NCBI GenBank assembly: GCA_964568625.1
Contig: CAZMQG010000011.1
Location: forward strand, 1 to 53,785
Direction of reading: 5' to 3'
From: JBAZAX01 sp964568625
Lineage (GTDB): Bacteria > Babelota > Babeliae > Babelales > RVW-14
Length of the DNA stretch: 53,785 nucleotides
Part shown: in pieces, positions 34,001 to 42,977 of the stretch
How the letters are laid out: the number at the start of each line of letters is the position of its first letter
How positions within the stretch are numbered: position 1 is the first letter of the stretch
Translations under genes and position numbers: made by a program
The notes under the pieces: generated by a model
The model's database searches: none
What the model was told of the DNA's origin: nothing
What the model saw: the letters and a program-made list of their open reading frames with translations, nothing else

Positions 34001-37000
34001 ATGGTTTGTAAATTTAGAGTATACGCTCTTTTGATTGTGGGAAGCGTATTTATGTGTACTCTTGTTGCAGCTGATCAGCAGTATCAAGAGCATGGGTGGG
34101 CAAGATTAGATACTGTGCGTAATAAGACGCCTCATTCAATGTTATTTTATGCCGAATCTCGTGGGTTGATGTCTATGTTGCCCGAGGGATCCGTAGTAAG
34201 AATCAAAGCTTTAAAAACAGGCTTTGGAATGTATTATAAAGCGGAGAAAAATGCAAGCGGCGCTTGGATTCTTAAAGCAAGTGCAAAAGATGCGAAGGAT
34301 CCAGCATCTCAATTTTTGGTATCTTATGTTGGAAATTCTATCGTACTTGCGTCAGAGTTTGCCAAAGATGGTAATAATGGTCTTTTGCTTGCGTCGTCGG
34401 GTCCGACATTTGATGTTACTTTGATTAATGACAAAGTTGTGAAAAGTGATAAGACAAAAGCCAATACAGTGCTTTGGGATTTAGTGGAAGATGAAAAAGC
34501 AGGTGATACTCTTGAGACATGCTATCTAAAAAACAGAGCTACAGGTGGTACATTAACTGCTTCATATGATTCCTCTGGAGGTAGCACTGAAGGGGAGATT
34601 GCTAGGTTGAATCAAGAAATAAAAACATTAGAAGCTAATACTCCATATTTGGAGATAACAGCTGCAGATACAGAGGGTGCTTATGGTGATTATTCTAGGG
34701 ACTTAGCAAGAAATATTAAGGATGAAGTGGTAAAGCGCATACATGCTGATAATGACGGGCTTAATTCAGTTTTGGATATTCCAGCAGGCGACTGGGTTGC
34801 CGAATGGAGTGGAATTAGCATGTCCAGAATGAAAGCAGCTCGCTTTTGGACAAGAGTTAAACATATGAATGATCCTAGGTCTGTGAGGATAAAGTATAAA
34901 GAGGGTGATGGAGTAGAAAAAGAGAAGGTATTTGACCAAATAGAGGGAAAAGCCCTTTATCTTAAAGCCGACGTAACAAAACATCCTGCTTGGAAATTGA
35001 GACAGCAGGTAAAAAATCTTCAAATAAGTAATATAGGAATGCAGTCGCTTAAATCCAGTGATGTTGCACGTACGGGTTATGTAACTCCTTCATTAACTAC
35101 TATATTTAAACCGGAACAGTGGTCGAAAATTGCAATTGAAACTGTATCAGATGTTGGTGATTATGATGATCAGGGTGCTGAAAAACAGACAATTGCAGGA
35201 GGATCATCACAAAATCTTTTCATATGGGCGCATAAACGTCCGGAATTTACAGGTTTTGGGGAACAAAAGATTACGGATTTTGGTTCAGAAATGGTGGTAA
35301 CAATGAAACCTCTTTATTCAAAAGGTTTTGTTTGGATTGAGGAGTCATTACCAACCCCAGGCGAAGGAACCATATCATTCAGAGCTGTGGCAGATGAGGG
35401 AGATGTACAAGTTTGTTTTTCAGATTCTGTTAAGCCATACACTATTTATCGTATAGTTTTTGGTGCTGCAGGTAATACAAAGACAATAATTTATAAAAAT
35501 AACGTTCCGGTTCAGGAGATTAGTAATGAGCAAAATGAAAATGCGCGTCTGTCTCCAGGAATGATTGAAAAACTGTGGGTAAGCTTGAATCATGGATTTA
35601 TAATTGTTGGAAAAGGTGATCCGGGAGCAATTGTTCTTATGGCATGGCAAGATCCGGATCCAGCCAAAGGCATAGAACGAGTTGGTTTTAGTACTTTTAA
35701 ATCAAATGTTAAATATACAGATGTGCAGAAATTATCTGATCCGATAGTTATTGTTCCACCAAAGCTTCCATATGCTACTGATACAAAGTCGATTCAAGTT
35801 GGATCAAAAGAGTCTCCTGCATGGCATCAATTTGCACTTTCACCTTCAGATGCAGGTACAATTGTATTTGAAGCAACTGGGAGTGAAGAGGCTAATTTGG
35901 TTTTGTCTGATGATGATGGAGAGGGGTACATTATTTCTTTTGGAGCTGATGGAAATACTTGTACAAAGATTGTGGATCTAAAAGAGGGCGGTGAACTTTA
36001 TGGTGTTTATGCAACGGCTGTTCCAGATAAGCCATCTGCGGTTACTGAACCACTTGAGACAGAGGTAAAACCTGTTACAGAAAAAGAGTTGGCTACGGAA
36101 AATGCAGGAGAAAAAGTTGTTGAAAAAACTTCAAGTGTCCAGGATGTAGTCCAAAGTAGCTCTGATAAAACAACTGATACCAAAGCGGTGGCTGCACCGG
36201 TAACTGGTACTGCATCTCCATCTACCGCAGTAGCAAGTGTGTCAGGAGTGACTACACAAACTGTTCCAGATTCAAAGACTTCCACTAAGCAAACTGTTGC
36301 TGCAAGTGCTTCAGCTACAAAGACAACAACAGCTTTAGTTCCTTCGAAAAAAACGTCATCATTATCATCATTTGCTATCCTAGATAAAAATAAGCCAAAT
36401 AAATTTTGGGTGAGTTATTATAAAGGTAGAATAATTTTAGGAAAAGGTGAAATAGGCAAAAATCCTTTCTGTATTTATGTTGATGCTGGCGCGCCAAAGG
36501 GAATTTCTAAAATTGGATTTTCAGGAAAAGCTGCAATTCAAAATTTGGAGATTTGGCCTGAGGTTGATCTTGGTTTTGAAGAGGAACCTACCGATTATGT
36601 TAAACAGCGTGAATTTTCTGAGTTTAAAGGGGCATTGAATATTATAAGTCCTTATGATTATTCAATTTATCAAGAGGGTCCAACTGTTGTGTTTAAGGAT
36701 AAGTTAACCGGAATGCAATGGAAAATGGCCGGTACTCCATCGCCTGAAGCTAAGTATTCTTTTATGGTTGATGTTGAAAACGATGGCACTCCAAATATTA
36801 AGCTGTTATTCCAAGATCCGTCGGCTGAAATCGTTAAGGTGCAGGGACTTGTGACAATGTTTGAATCTCAAAAAGACGCATCTATGCGAATTTCGCAGAA
36901 CTTAGCATATGCTACGGGCCCAGATATGGTAAGTAGTTTAGTGGCAATAGCGGCTTCATCGGTTGCGGGTGCTGCCGGTGCAGGTTGGGCTGCCGGACAA

Positions 37001-38164
37001 GCTGCTGCTCAGACAAAGTTATCCGAATTGCAAGAGTTGGCGAATCGATATATTTATACCGAACAAATTGACCAACAACAAAAAGGCCAGGCTGAAATTA
37101 AGAGCGATGCTCAACGTAATCGTCAAACTCTTGAGTCTAAGTTAGAGGCAATTCTTCAATTGCAACTGCAAGATGCTGCGCAACTTGATTATGCAACAAA
37201 GCAATGGGATGATGTTTTAAGATTGGTTACAGATTTTTATGTTGTTGATGATAGTTCAGTAAAAAGAAAATTGGCCGATGGTCTTAAAGAAGCTTATGAT
37301 GCTGTTAAGAGTCTTGATTTGACAACGGTTTCATTACCTATTTACAACAGAATGATCAACTGCTTGATGAAAGCTTATAATAACGCGTACTTAACAAAAG
37401 CTGGTAATGCTGAAGATGATGCACGAAAGAGGGATTGGTATCTCTGGATTAATACTTTATCACGAACGCTCTTTAATTCACCTGCTTTGATGTCTTTGGG
37501 AATAGATATTAATTTTAAAGGAGAGTATTTATGGTTCCCTGTTGCGTTTCCTCAAGCAGGTAAGGGTTCAGTAACATTTGAAGCAAAAGCTTACAGTAAT
37601 ATATTTGTTGCTTTTAGTGAGAATCCATATCAGGTACGTAACAGATCCAGTCGTATGTATGAAATTGTTATTGGAAAATGGGATAACAAAACAACTGCAA
37701 TTCACAGAAAGAGCTTGGGTGATGCTGTTATCGAATTTGAGCACGCTAAAATTCCGGAGTTATCACCAGATCCAACAGATTTTAAGAAATATTGGATAAA
37801 TTTTGATAATGGTAAAATCTCCGGTGGTATTGGAGCGCTTGGGCAGAACAAATTGTGGGAATGGACGGATCCATATCCTGCAGCTCCTGTTAAATGGGTT
37901 GGGTTTAGTAACTGGCTTTCTGTTAATACTTACAGAAATATTAAAGTTGGGTATCCATTTATTGCAGGTTCAGGCTTCAAGCCTGTTGCATCGGAAGTAA
38001 CTTCAGAGGTAGAAACGCCTGTGGCTTCTGCTGAAGTCAAGGCAAAACCAGTAGTCAAACCGGCAGCTAAAAAAACAGCGACCAAGCCAGCTGTTAAAAA
38101 AACAACTGGCAAAGGAAAACCTGCTGCTAAAAAAACTACAGGTAAAAAGTCTACGACTAAATAA
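34001..38164 (+). CDS. Giant exported multidomain protein with three FAMeT domains (paralogue B)
   Basis: A 1387-residue paralogue of the preceding gene, aligned over its whole length. Signal peptide about 1-24; beta-trefoil-like region 30-180; FAMeT domains near 441-575, 606-854 and 1170-1320. The second is split by an insertion of about 125 residues (668-795) rich in T, S, A, V and K that paralogue A lacks. A glycine/alanine hydrophobic segment lies near 985-1012. The last 50 residues are a basic K-K-T/A-A-K/P tail like eukaryotic histone H1. AAGGGAG lies eight bases before the ATG. Separated from A by 64 bases and followed by a terminator. Confidence 0.85.
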   Translation: MVCKFRVYALLIVGSVFMCTLVAADQQYQEHGWARLDTVRNKTPHSMLFYAESRGLMSMLPEGSVVRIKALKTGFGMYYKAEKNASGAWILKASAKDAKDPASQFLVSYVGNSIVLASEFAKDGNNGLLLASSGPTFDVTLINDKVVKSDKTKANTVLWDLVEDEKAGDTLETCYLKNRATGGTLTASYDSSGGSTEGEIARLNQEIKTLEANTPYLEITAADTEGAYGDYSRDLARNIKDEVVKRIHADNDGLNSVLDIPAGDWVAEWSGISMSRMKAARFWTRVKHMNDPRSVRIKYKEGDGVEKEKVFDQIEGKALYLKADVTKHPAWKLRQQVKNLQISNIGMQSLKSSDVARTGYVTPSLTTIFKPEQWSKIAIETVSDVGDYDDQGAEKQTIAGGSSQNLFIWAHKRPEFTGFGEQKITDFGSEMVVTMKPLYSKGFVWIEESLPTPGEGTISFRAVADEGDVQVCFSDSVKPYTIYRIVFGAAGNTKTIIYKNNVPVQEISNEQNENARLSPGMIEKLWVSLNHGFIIVGKGDPGAIVLMAWQDPDPAKGIERVGFSTFKSNVKYTDVQKLSDPIVIVPPKLPYATDTKSIQVGSKESPAWHQFALSPSDAGTIVFEATGSEEANLVLSDDDGEGYIISFGADGNTCTKIVDLKEGGELYGVYATAVPDKPSAVTEPLETEVKPVTEKELATENAGEKVVEKTSSVQDVVQSSSDKTTDTKAVAAPVTGTASPSTAVASVSGVTTQTVPDSKTSTKQTVAASASATKTTTALVPSKKTSSLSSFAILDKNKPNKFWVSYYKGRIILGKGEIGKNPFCIYVDAGAPKGISKIGFSGKAAIQNLEIWPEVDLGFEEEPTDYVKQREFSEFKGALNIISPYDYSIYQEGPTVVFKDKLTGMQWKMAGTPSPEAKYSFMVDVENDGTPNIKLLFQDPSAEIVKVQGLVTMFESQKDASMRISQNLAYATGPDMVSSLVAIAASSVAGAAGAGWAAGQAAAQTKLSELQELANRYIYTEQIDQQQKGQAEIKSDAQRNRQTLESKLEAILQLQLQDAAQLDYATKQWDDVLRLVTDFYVVDDSSVKRKLADGLKEAYDAVKSLDLTTVSLPIYNRMINCLMKAYNNAYLTKAGNAEDDARKRDWYLWINTLSRTLFNSPALMSLGIDINFKGEYLWFPVAFPQAGKGSVTFEAKAYSNIFVAFSENPYQVRNRSSRMYEIVIGKWDNKTTAIHRKSLGDAVIEFEHAKIPELSPDPTDFKKYWINFDNGKISGGIGALGQNKLWEWTDPYPAAPVKWVGFSNWLSVNTYRNIKVGYPFIAGSGFKPVASEVTSEVETPVASAEVKAKPVVKPAAKKTATKPAVKKTTGKGKPAAKKTTGKKSTTK

Positions 38165-38191
38165 ATAGTATAGGAAAGTAAGTGAGATAAA

Positions 38192-38225
38192 AAAAATAGA
38201 AGGGCCGGGTGGCCCTTCTATTTTT
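38192..38225 (+). terminator. Rho-independent terminator after paralogue B
   Basis: A 15-bp perfect stem (38192-38206 with 38211-38225), loop GGGT, ending in TTTTT. It lies between paralogue B and the 1062-residue gene, so the latter may have its own promoter or depend on read-through. Confidence 0.92.
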
Positions 38226-38256
38226 AGGAAGTTCAAACTGATATTAGGAGGTTTGG

Positions 38257-41200
38257 ATGCAAAACATGTTTAAAAAAATATTAAATTGGGTGCTGTTAAT
38301 TGTAATTTTGGAGGCTATTTTCTCCAAATATGCATTAGCGGCAATGGAAGATTTAGCTGATGCGGGTAAAATGGCTAAGGCTGCAAGGTCAGCAAAGGCC
38401 TCAACTCCTTCAAAGGATGCCCCTAAGGATGTTCCTAAAACTTTTACGCAGAAGTTAAAGGATAGTCTAAATATAAAGGCAAAATTTCAGCAGTCTATTG
38501 CCGGAGCAAAGGCTTCAATTAAGGGTGCAAGTCCTACAGCTATAAAGGCTAAAGTTGCCGCTTCCGTTGGGGGTGCGAAGCCGGTGGAAAAAGCACCAGA
38601 AAAGACACCTGAAAAAGCGCCTGAAAAGACGCCTGCAGAAAAAGAGGCGGAAAAACAAGCGCAACTATCTAAGCCTTTACCTTCAACCCCGCAGGCAGCT
38701 ACGCAGGAAAAAACACCTGCAGAAAAAGAGGCCGAAAAACAAGCTCAAACCAAAAAGCCGCTTCCAGCAGTTCCGCGGACGGCGAATGCAGTTACTGATT
38801 TAATAAAAAGACAGTTTTCGCTTTTTGGAGATTCTGAAGATCCGTCAGATAAAGGTTTTTGGGATAAGCAATTTCTAAAGCTTGGAACATATATTGCTAC
38901 TAAATTTCCTAATTTATCAGTGCCAATTATGGAAAGGTCTTTAAAGATAAATAAAGGCTTTAAAAATTCTCCAGTAGGAAAATTTCAGGAGAGGGCTAAT
39001 AAGCTTTCAAGAGATTTTAAGGCTGATGTATATAATCTAATTCCATTGAATAAAAGATCGTTTGTTTCAAAATCTGACAAAAAGGATATTGAAAAAATGC
39101 GTGGAACTCAACAGTGGCGTGAAATGAGTGAAAAAGTAAGAAAAGATATGATAAGTGAGTATGTGCGAGGTGGAATGTCTGAGGCTGAAGCTACAAAAAA
39201 AGTTGGTAGTGATCCATTAAAAGAGGTTGCAAAGGTTGAATTAACTCGTGAATACTTGGATGGTGTTATTGCAAGAGATCAAGAAAAGTATACAGCGGAT
39301 CTTGAACAAATTAGGCAGGATCTGGCCCAAGGGAGTCAAAAGTATATAAGGCTTGCTGAAAGTGCTGCCGGAAGAAAATTAAGCCAAGCAGAGCTTAAGG
39401 AGATGCTTAAAGATGAAGGTTTTGCAAAAGGCTTGATGTATGAGCATGTTAAGCAAGTAGTTCAATTGGAAGAAGCGAATAGAAAAAATATAGCGGATAA
39501 AATTGATAAGGCCACGCAAAGTGCATTAATTGCTGAAGTTGAAAATAGAAATTTAGAGGCTGCTGTAGCAAAAAAAATAGAAGAGCTTAGGACTAAAAAT
39601 CCAAATAAATTTGCCCAAATGGTAGGGGAGGAAATTGAAAAAAGGGTAGAGAGTGGAAGCTTAAATCGAGAAGATATTGCTAAATTACTTCAAGATCCTG
39701 AATTTGCAAAAAATATTTTAGCCGACAATGTAAAAGAAGATTTGAAAAAAACTTGGGTTTCAAAATATCAAGATTGGACTCAGGAAATGCGGCAAAAAGC
39801 GGCTTCTTTCCAGGCTTTAGGAATAGGGGCTATTATTTCATTGCCTATGTTTTTATTGGGATTGTTAGTAAAAAAAGAAATCACAAAATCGGCTAATCAG
39901 TTTATTTCTGACGCTGGGAAAATTAAACCAGCAGGTCTTGATCTAAAAGAGCAATCATCCAAAGAAGACATCTATGGAAGTAGCGAATTAACACCTGAGG
40001 ATCAAAAAAATATGGATGCTCTTGCAAAATTGGCTGCATTTTATTCGACTTTTGATGAAAAATTTAAAAAAGTATTAGCCTCATTTGATTATGAATCAAC
40101 AGTATTTCAGACAACTGAAAAAGTAAAATATGCGGGTGGAAATCTTACGGCAGGAATGGTTTTATTATTTGATTACAAAGGTGTAGGCAACATTGCGGAG
40201 AGTTTGGCTCCGATAGTTGTTAGATTTTATCCAATGCATATTGATGGAAATCCTATTGATCCTAATCAGGCTTTGGTTGGGGTGTCGAATTTTGATGCAT
40301 TGGAGCTTATTACATCTTTGAGAAGTTGCGATCCTGATGTTTTATTTTTAATGAAGGCTATCTCGTTAATTAATTACGCAAATAAGAAATTTACTGATTT
40401 ATCAAAAAAACAGTCATTTTTAAACGAACAAATGAATATGTTATTTATGCGTCTTTTAAGGACAGTAGACGAAGAAGCAACGCGTAGGGCGAATATAATT
40501 GAAAAGGACGAAACGAAATGGGAATCTGTTTATATGAAAAGTCCTGCGCAGTGTTTTCAATCAGCTCCTAAGGTTATTAGGGATTTTATAGCTGATCTCA
40601 CGGTTGATGGATTAGATGAGGATGGCAAAGAAAGTAAATTTTCATTTGAGGAATATGTAATTAATCAATTTGCAAAATTTGATGATGTATTAAACGTTGA
40701 TTTTGAAGGTGATGTTGATTATGACGAAGATGATGAGCAGGCGCTTGATGATTCTGATTTATCACAAAGGATTTTAGCAATATTTAGTCGAGCGTTAGAT
40801 GATGTTTTACGCATAGAAAAGGAGCTTCTTAAAAAAACGGACCCAATAACAATAAAAGATGCTTTAGGTAAAAGTAGTCAGCTTAATTGTAAAAAATTTT
40901 ACATGGATGTGACAAAAAATGCCTTTGATAATTTACAAAAAGCTCAGGCTAAAATCATAGATGCAACTATCGATTATGCGGCTGATATGACTAATGCAGA
41001 TGGTGCTAAATTATACAATTCAGCATATAAAAACTATATGGCGGCTCTTGATGCATATTCAAAATCTGCACTTGAGGTTAGGAAAAAAGTGAGTTTTTAT
41101 CCGTTTGAGAAAACATTAGGGTATGAAGTAGAAAGAGTTTTTGATTTTGTTAAACGTGAGTGTAAACGTGCTTACCAGAAAGCGGAAAATAAGAAATATT

Positions 41201-41445
41201 TCACATCAATATTACCTAAAATATTTGAACCGTTTGCAGGCAATTTTCCTTTTTCTACGCAGGATATTTTGGGTTATTCTCAGGAGCCCGGTCCTGTGAA
41301 GTCACCTGTAAGGTTATTTGTGGCTGAGACATTACCACAAGAATCTGAAAACTCTAAATCTGAAGAAGTGGCAGATAAAACACCTGAAAAAGTGGAAACT
41401 AAGGTTACAGAAAAAGTCACAGTTAATGGGAGCAAAGGGGCATAA
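38257..41445 (+). CDS. Large exported helical protein with proline/lysine-rich region
   Basis: A 1062-residue protein with an N-terminal signal or anchor (about 8-30). Residues 40-180 are low-complexity: K, A and E/P repeats such as EKAPEKTPEKAP and a duplicated P-A-E-K-E-A-E-K-Q-A-Q segment. Residues 270-515 are strongly helical and charged, probably coiled coil. A hydrophobic segment at about 517-540 may span a membrane, leaving a C-terminal 500-residue domain that ends in another E-K-V-T-rich tail. No family recognised. AGGAGG five bases before the ATG is the best ribosome site in the window. It may act with the two FAMeT proteins upstream. Confidence 0.82.
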   Translation: MQNMFKKILNWVLLIVILEAIFSKYALAAMEDLADAGKMAKAARSAKASTPSKDAPKDVPKTFTQKLKDSLNIKAKFQQSIAGAKASIKGASPTAIKAKVAASVGGAKPVEKAPEKTPEKAPEKTPAEKEAEKQAQLSKPLPSTPQAATQEKTPAEKEAEKQAQTKKPLPAVPRTANAVTDLIKRQFSLFGDSEDPSDKGFWDKQFLKLGTYIATKFPNLSVPIMERSLKINKGFKNSPVGKFQERANKLSRDFKADVYNLIPLNKRSFVSKSDKKDIEKMRGTQQWREMSEKVRKDMISEYVRGGMSEAEATKKVGSDPLKEVAKVELTREYLDGVIARDQEKYTADLEQIRQDLAQGSQKYIRLAESAAGRKLSQAELKEMLKDEGFAKGLMYEHVKQVVQLEEANRKNIADKIDKATQSALIAEVENRNLEAAVAKKIEELRTKNPNKFAQMVGEEIEKRVESGSLNREDIAKLLQDPEFAKNILADNVKEDLKKTWVSKYQDWTQEMRQKAASFQALGIGAIISLPMFLLGLLVKKEITKSANQFISDAGKIKPAGLDLKEQSSKEDIYGSSELTPEDQKNMDALAKLAAFYSTFDEKFKKVLASFDYESTVFQTTEKVKYAGGNLTAGMVLLFDYKGVGNIAESLAPIVVRFYPMHIDGNPIDPNQALVGVSNFDALELITSLRSCDPDVLFLMKAISLINYANKKFTDLSKKQSFLNEQMNMLFMRLLRTVDEEATRRANIIEKDETKWESVYMKSPAQCFQSAPKVIRDFIADLTVDGLDEDGKESKFSFEEYVINQFAKFDDVLNVDFEGDVDYDEDDEQALDDSDLSQRILAIFSRALDDVLRIEKELLKKTDPITIKDALGKSSQLNCKKFYMDVTKNAFDNLQKAQAKIIDATIDYAADMTNADGAKLYNSAYKNYMAALDAYSKSALEVRKKVSFYPFEKTLGYEVERVFDFVKRECKRAYQKAENKKYFTSILPKIFEPFAGNFPFSTQDILGYSQEPGPVKSPVRLFVAETLPQESENSKSEEVADKTPEKVETKVTEKVTVNGSKGA
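38632..38748. repeat. Duplicated 33-bp coding repeat
   Basis: Two nearly identical 33-base blocks (38632-38664 and 38716-38748), each encoding the P-A-E-K-E-A-E-K-Q-A-Q segment of the 1062-residue protein, with degenerate P-E-K-T/A repeats just before. A recombination-prone low-complexity region. Confidence 0.85.
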
Positions 41446-41473
41446 AAACTTTAAAAAATTCAAAATTACTCAG

Positions 41474-41529
41474 TTTACAAGCAAATTACTATGAAAAATG
41501 GGCTTTTTTTATCGTAATTTGCTTGTAAA
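41474..41529 (+). terminator. Inverted repeat terminator after the 1062-residue gene
   Basis: A perfect 16-bp inverted repeat (41474-41489 with 41514-41529) about 30 bases after the stop, with a 24-base loop containing a T7 run. Probably a transcription end, though the T run after the stem is short. Confidence 0.6.
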
Positions 41530-41655
41530 TTTAAAAATGCTAATATTAAATTATATTTAAAATTAATTATTAAAATGTTTCTTCATGAAGACTTATTTGA
41601 TAGGTTATTTTTATATAAAATTGTTTTGGATTAAAATTCATATTTACTCCAGTTG

Positions 41656-41697
41656 AAAAGGCGATGCCAAATTTAATATCAGCACCGCCTTTTTTTA
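41656..41697. terminator. Bidirectional terminator between convergent genes
   Basis: AAAAGGCG at 41656-41663 pairs with CGCCTTTT at 41686-41693, extended inside by TGC/GCA with one mismatch. T runs flank it on both strands (seven T on the plus strand), so it can end both the plus-strand gene and ftsZ on the minus strand. Confidence 0.8.
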
Positions 41698-41722
41698 TGT
41701 TTTCGTTTATTAAATGATTTAT

Positions 41723-42916
41723 TTATTCAAGATTGTTTTCGCTTAATAAATCTTTGACTGCTTTTTTACGCATAAAAGCTGGGGTATCAAAATCACTTAA
41801 ATCGATTTTGATTTCGTCTACTTCTTTTGTCGTTCCGGTTGAGACAGTTTCAGCTTTTGACGCTATAATTTGTGATGTTTCAGTTAGTGCCGGTTTTGTA
41901 ATGATATCAGAAGGGTGATTTTGTGAATTGTTTTTTTGTATTGAACGTTGGAATCCGGTTGCAATAACTGTGATTACAATTTCATCTTTAAGCGATGAAT
42001 CAATAGCAGAACCAAGAATTATATTTGCATCTTCACTTGCATTTTGGCCGATAAGTGTGGTTGCCTGGCTGATTTCGTGCAATCCAAGATCAACATTTCC
42101 AGTTATATTTATTAAAATACCTTTAGCTCCTGTAATGCTTGAATTTTCAATCAGTGGTGAATTTATTGCAGCAAGTGCGGCTTCTTCTGCACGATTAGGT
42201 CCACTTGCCGATCCCGTTCCCATAACAGCCATTCCAGCTTCTTTCATAATTGCACGTACATCTGCAAAGTCGACGTTTATGTGGCCAGGTTTTGTGATGA
42301 TGTCAGAGATGCCCTTTATCGCTTGTTTTAGGATTTCATTTGATTTGGCAAAAGCATCAAGCATGGAAATTTTTGGATCTGAAATTTCAAGAAGTCTTTG
42401 ATTTGGAACTACAATTAAAGTATCAACCGATGCTCGTAATTGTTCAATTGTTTCTTCTGCGTATTTTAATCTTCGTTTTCCCTCAAATAAAAATGGTTTT
42501 GTTACCACAACAACCGTTAAAATTCCTAACTCTTTTGCTGCATTTGCAATGACAGGAAGAGCGCCTGTTCCTGTTCCTCCTCCAAGTCCTGCCGTAAGAA
42601 AAAGAATTTCAGTATCACGTATTTTTTCCGATACTGTTTCTAAATCTTCTTCTGCCGCTCTGCGGCCAAGATCGGGATTTGATCCGGCTCCCAATCCTTT
42701 TGTTATTTTGGCACCTAATTGAATTTTGCATGGAGTAGGAGATTGTTCCAGCGCCTGTTGATCTGTGTTTGCAACCATGAATTCAACAGCTTGAAACTCT
42801 TGGCTGCTGAACATGCTATTTACGGCATTACTTCCTGCGCCACCTACGCCAATAACTTTTATGCTGGCACCAAATTTGTAACGATTTTCGTCTTCCATCA
42901 TGCTAAGCTCAATCAT
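41723..42916 (-). CDS. ftsZ: Cell division protein FtsZ
   Basis: A 397-residue tubulin homologue. The N-terminal G-V-G-G-A-G-S-N nucleotide loop is at 23-30 and the tubulin signature G-G-G-T-G-T-G is at 112-118. The C-terminal peptide T-P-A-F-M-R-K-K is a variant of the usual I-P-A-F-L-R, the site for FtsA binding. FtsZ forms the GTP-driven division ring in the cytosol under the membrane. AGGAG lies six bases before the ATG. Encoded after ftsA, 61 bases away, in the usual ftsQAZ order. Confidence 0.98.
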   Translation of the reverse strand: MIELSMMEDENRYKFGASIKVIGVGGAGSNAVNSMFSSQEFQAVEFMVANTDQQALEQSPTPCKIQLGAKITKGLGAGSNPDLGRRAAEEDLETVSEKIRDTEILFLTAGLGGGTGTGALPVIANAAKELGILTVVVVTKPFLFEGKRRLKYAEETIEQLRASVDTLIVVPNQRLLEISDPKISMLDAFAKSNEILKQAIKGISDIITKPGHINVDFADVRAIMKEAGMAVMGTGSASGPNRAEEAALAAINSPLIENSSITGAKGILINITGNVDLGLHEISQATTLIGQNASEDANIILGSAIDSSLKDEIVITVIATGFQRSIQKNNSQNHPSDIITKPALTETSQIIASKAETVSTGTTKEVDEIKIDLSDFDTPAFMRKKAVKDLLSENNLE

Positions 42917-42977
42917 CCTAAACTCCTATCCTAATGAAACTAGTATTCTAGTTACCCTAGATATGTAAAACCTAGGT

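Noticed and set aside
36007..36285. 92-codon minus-strand frame rich in V, T and S
   Set aside because: Mirror of the low-complexity insertion in FAMeT paralogue B; composition explains it.
41928..42401. 157-codon open frame opposite ftsZ
   Set aside because: It lies wholly inside ftsZ on the other strand and has no family pattern; a codon-structure shadow.
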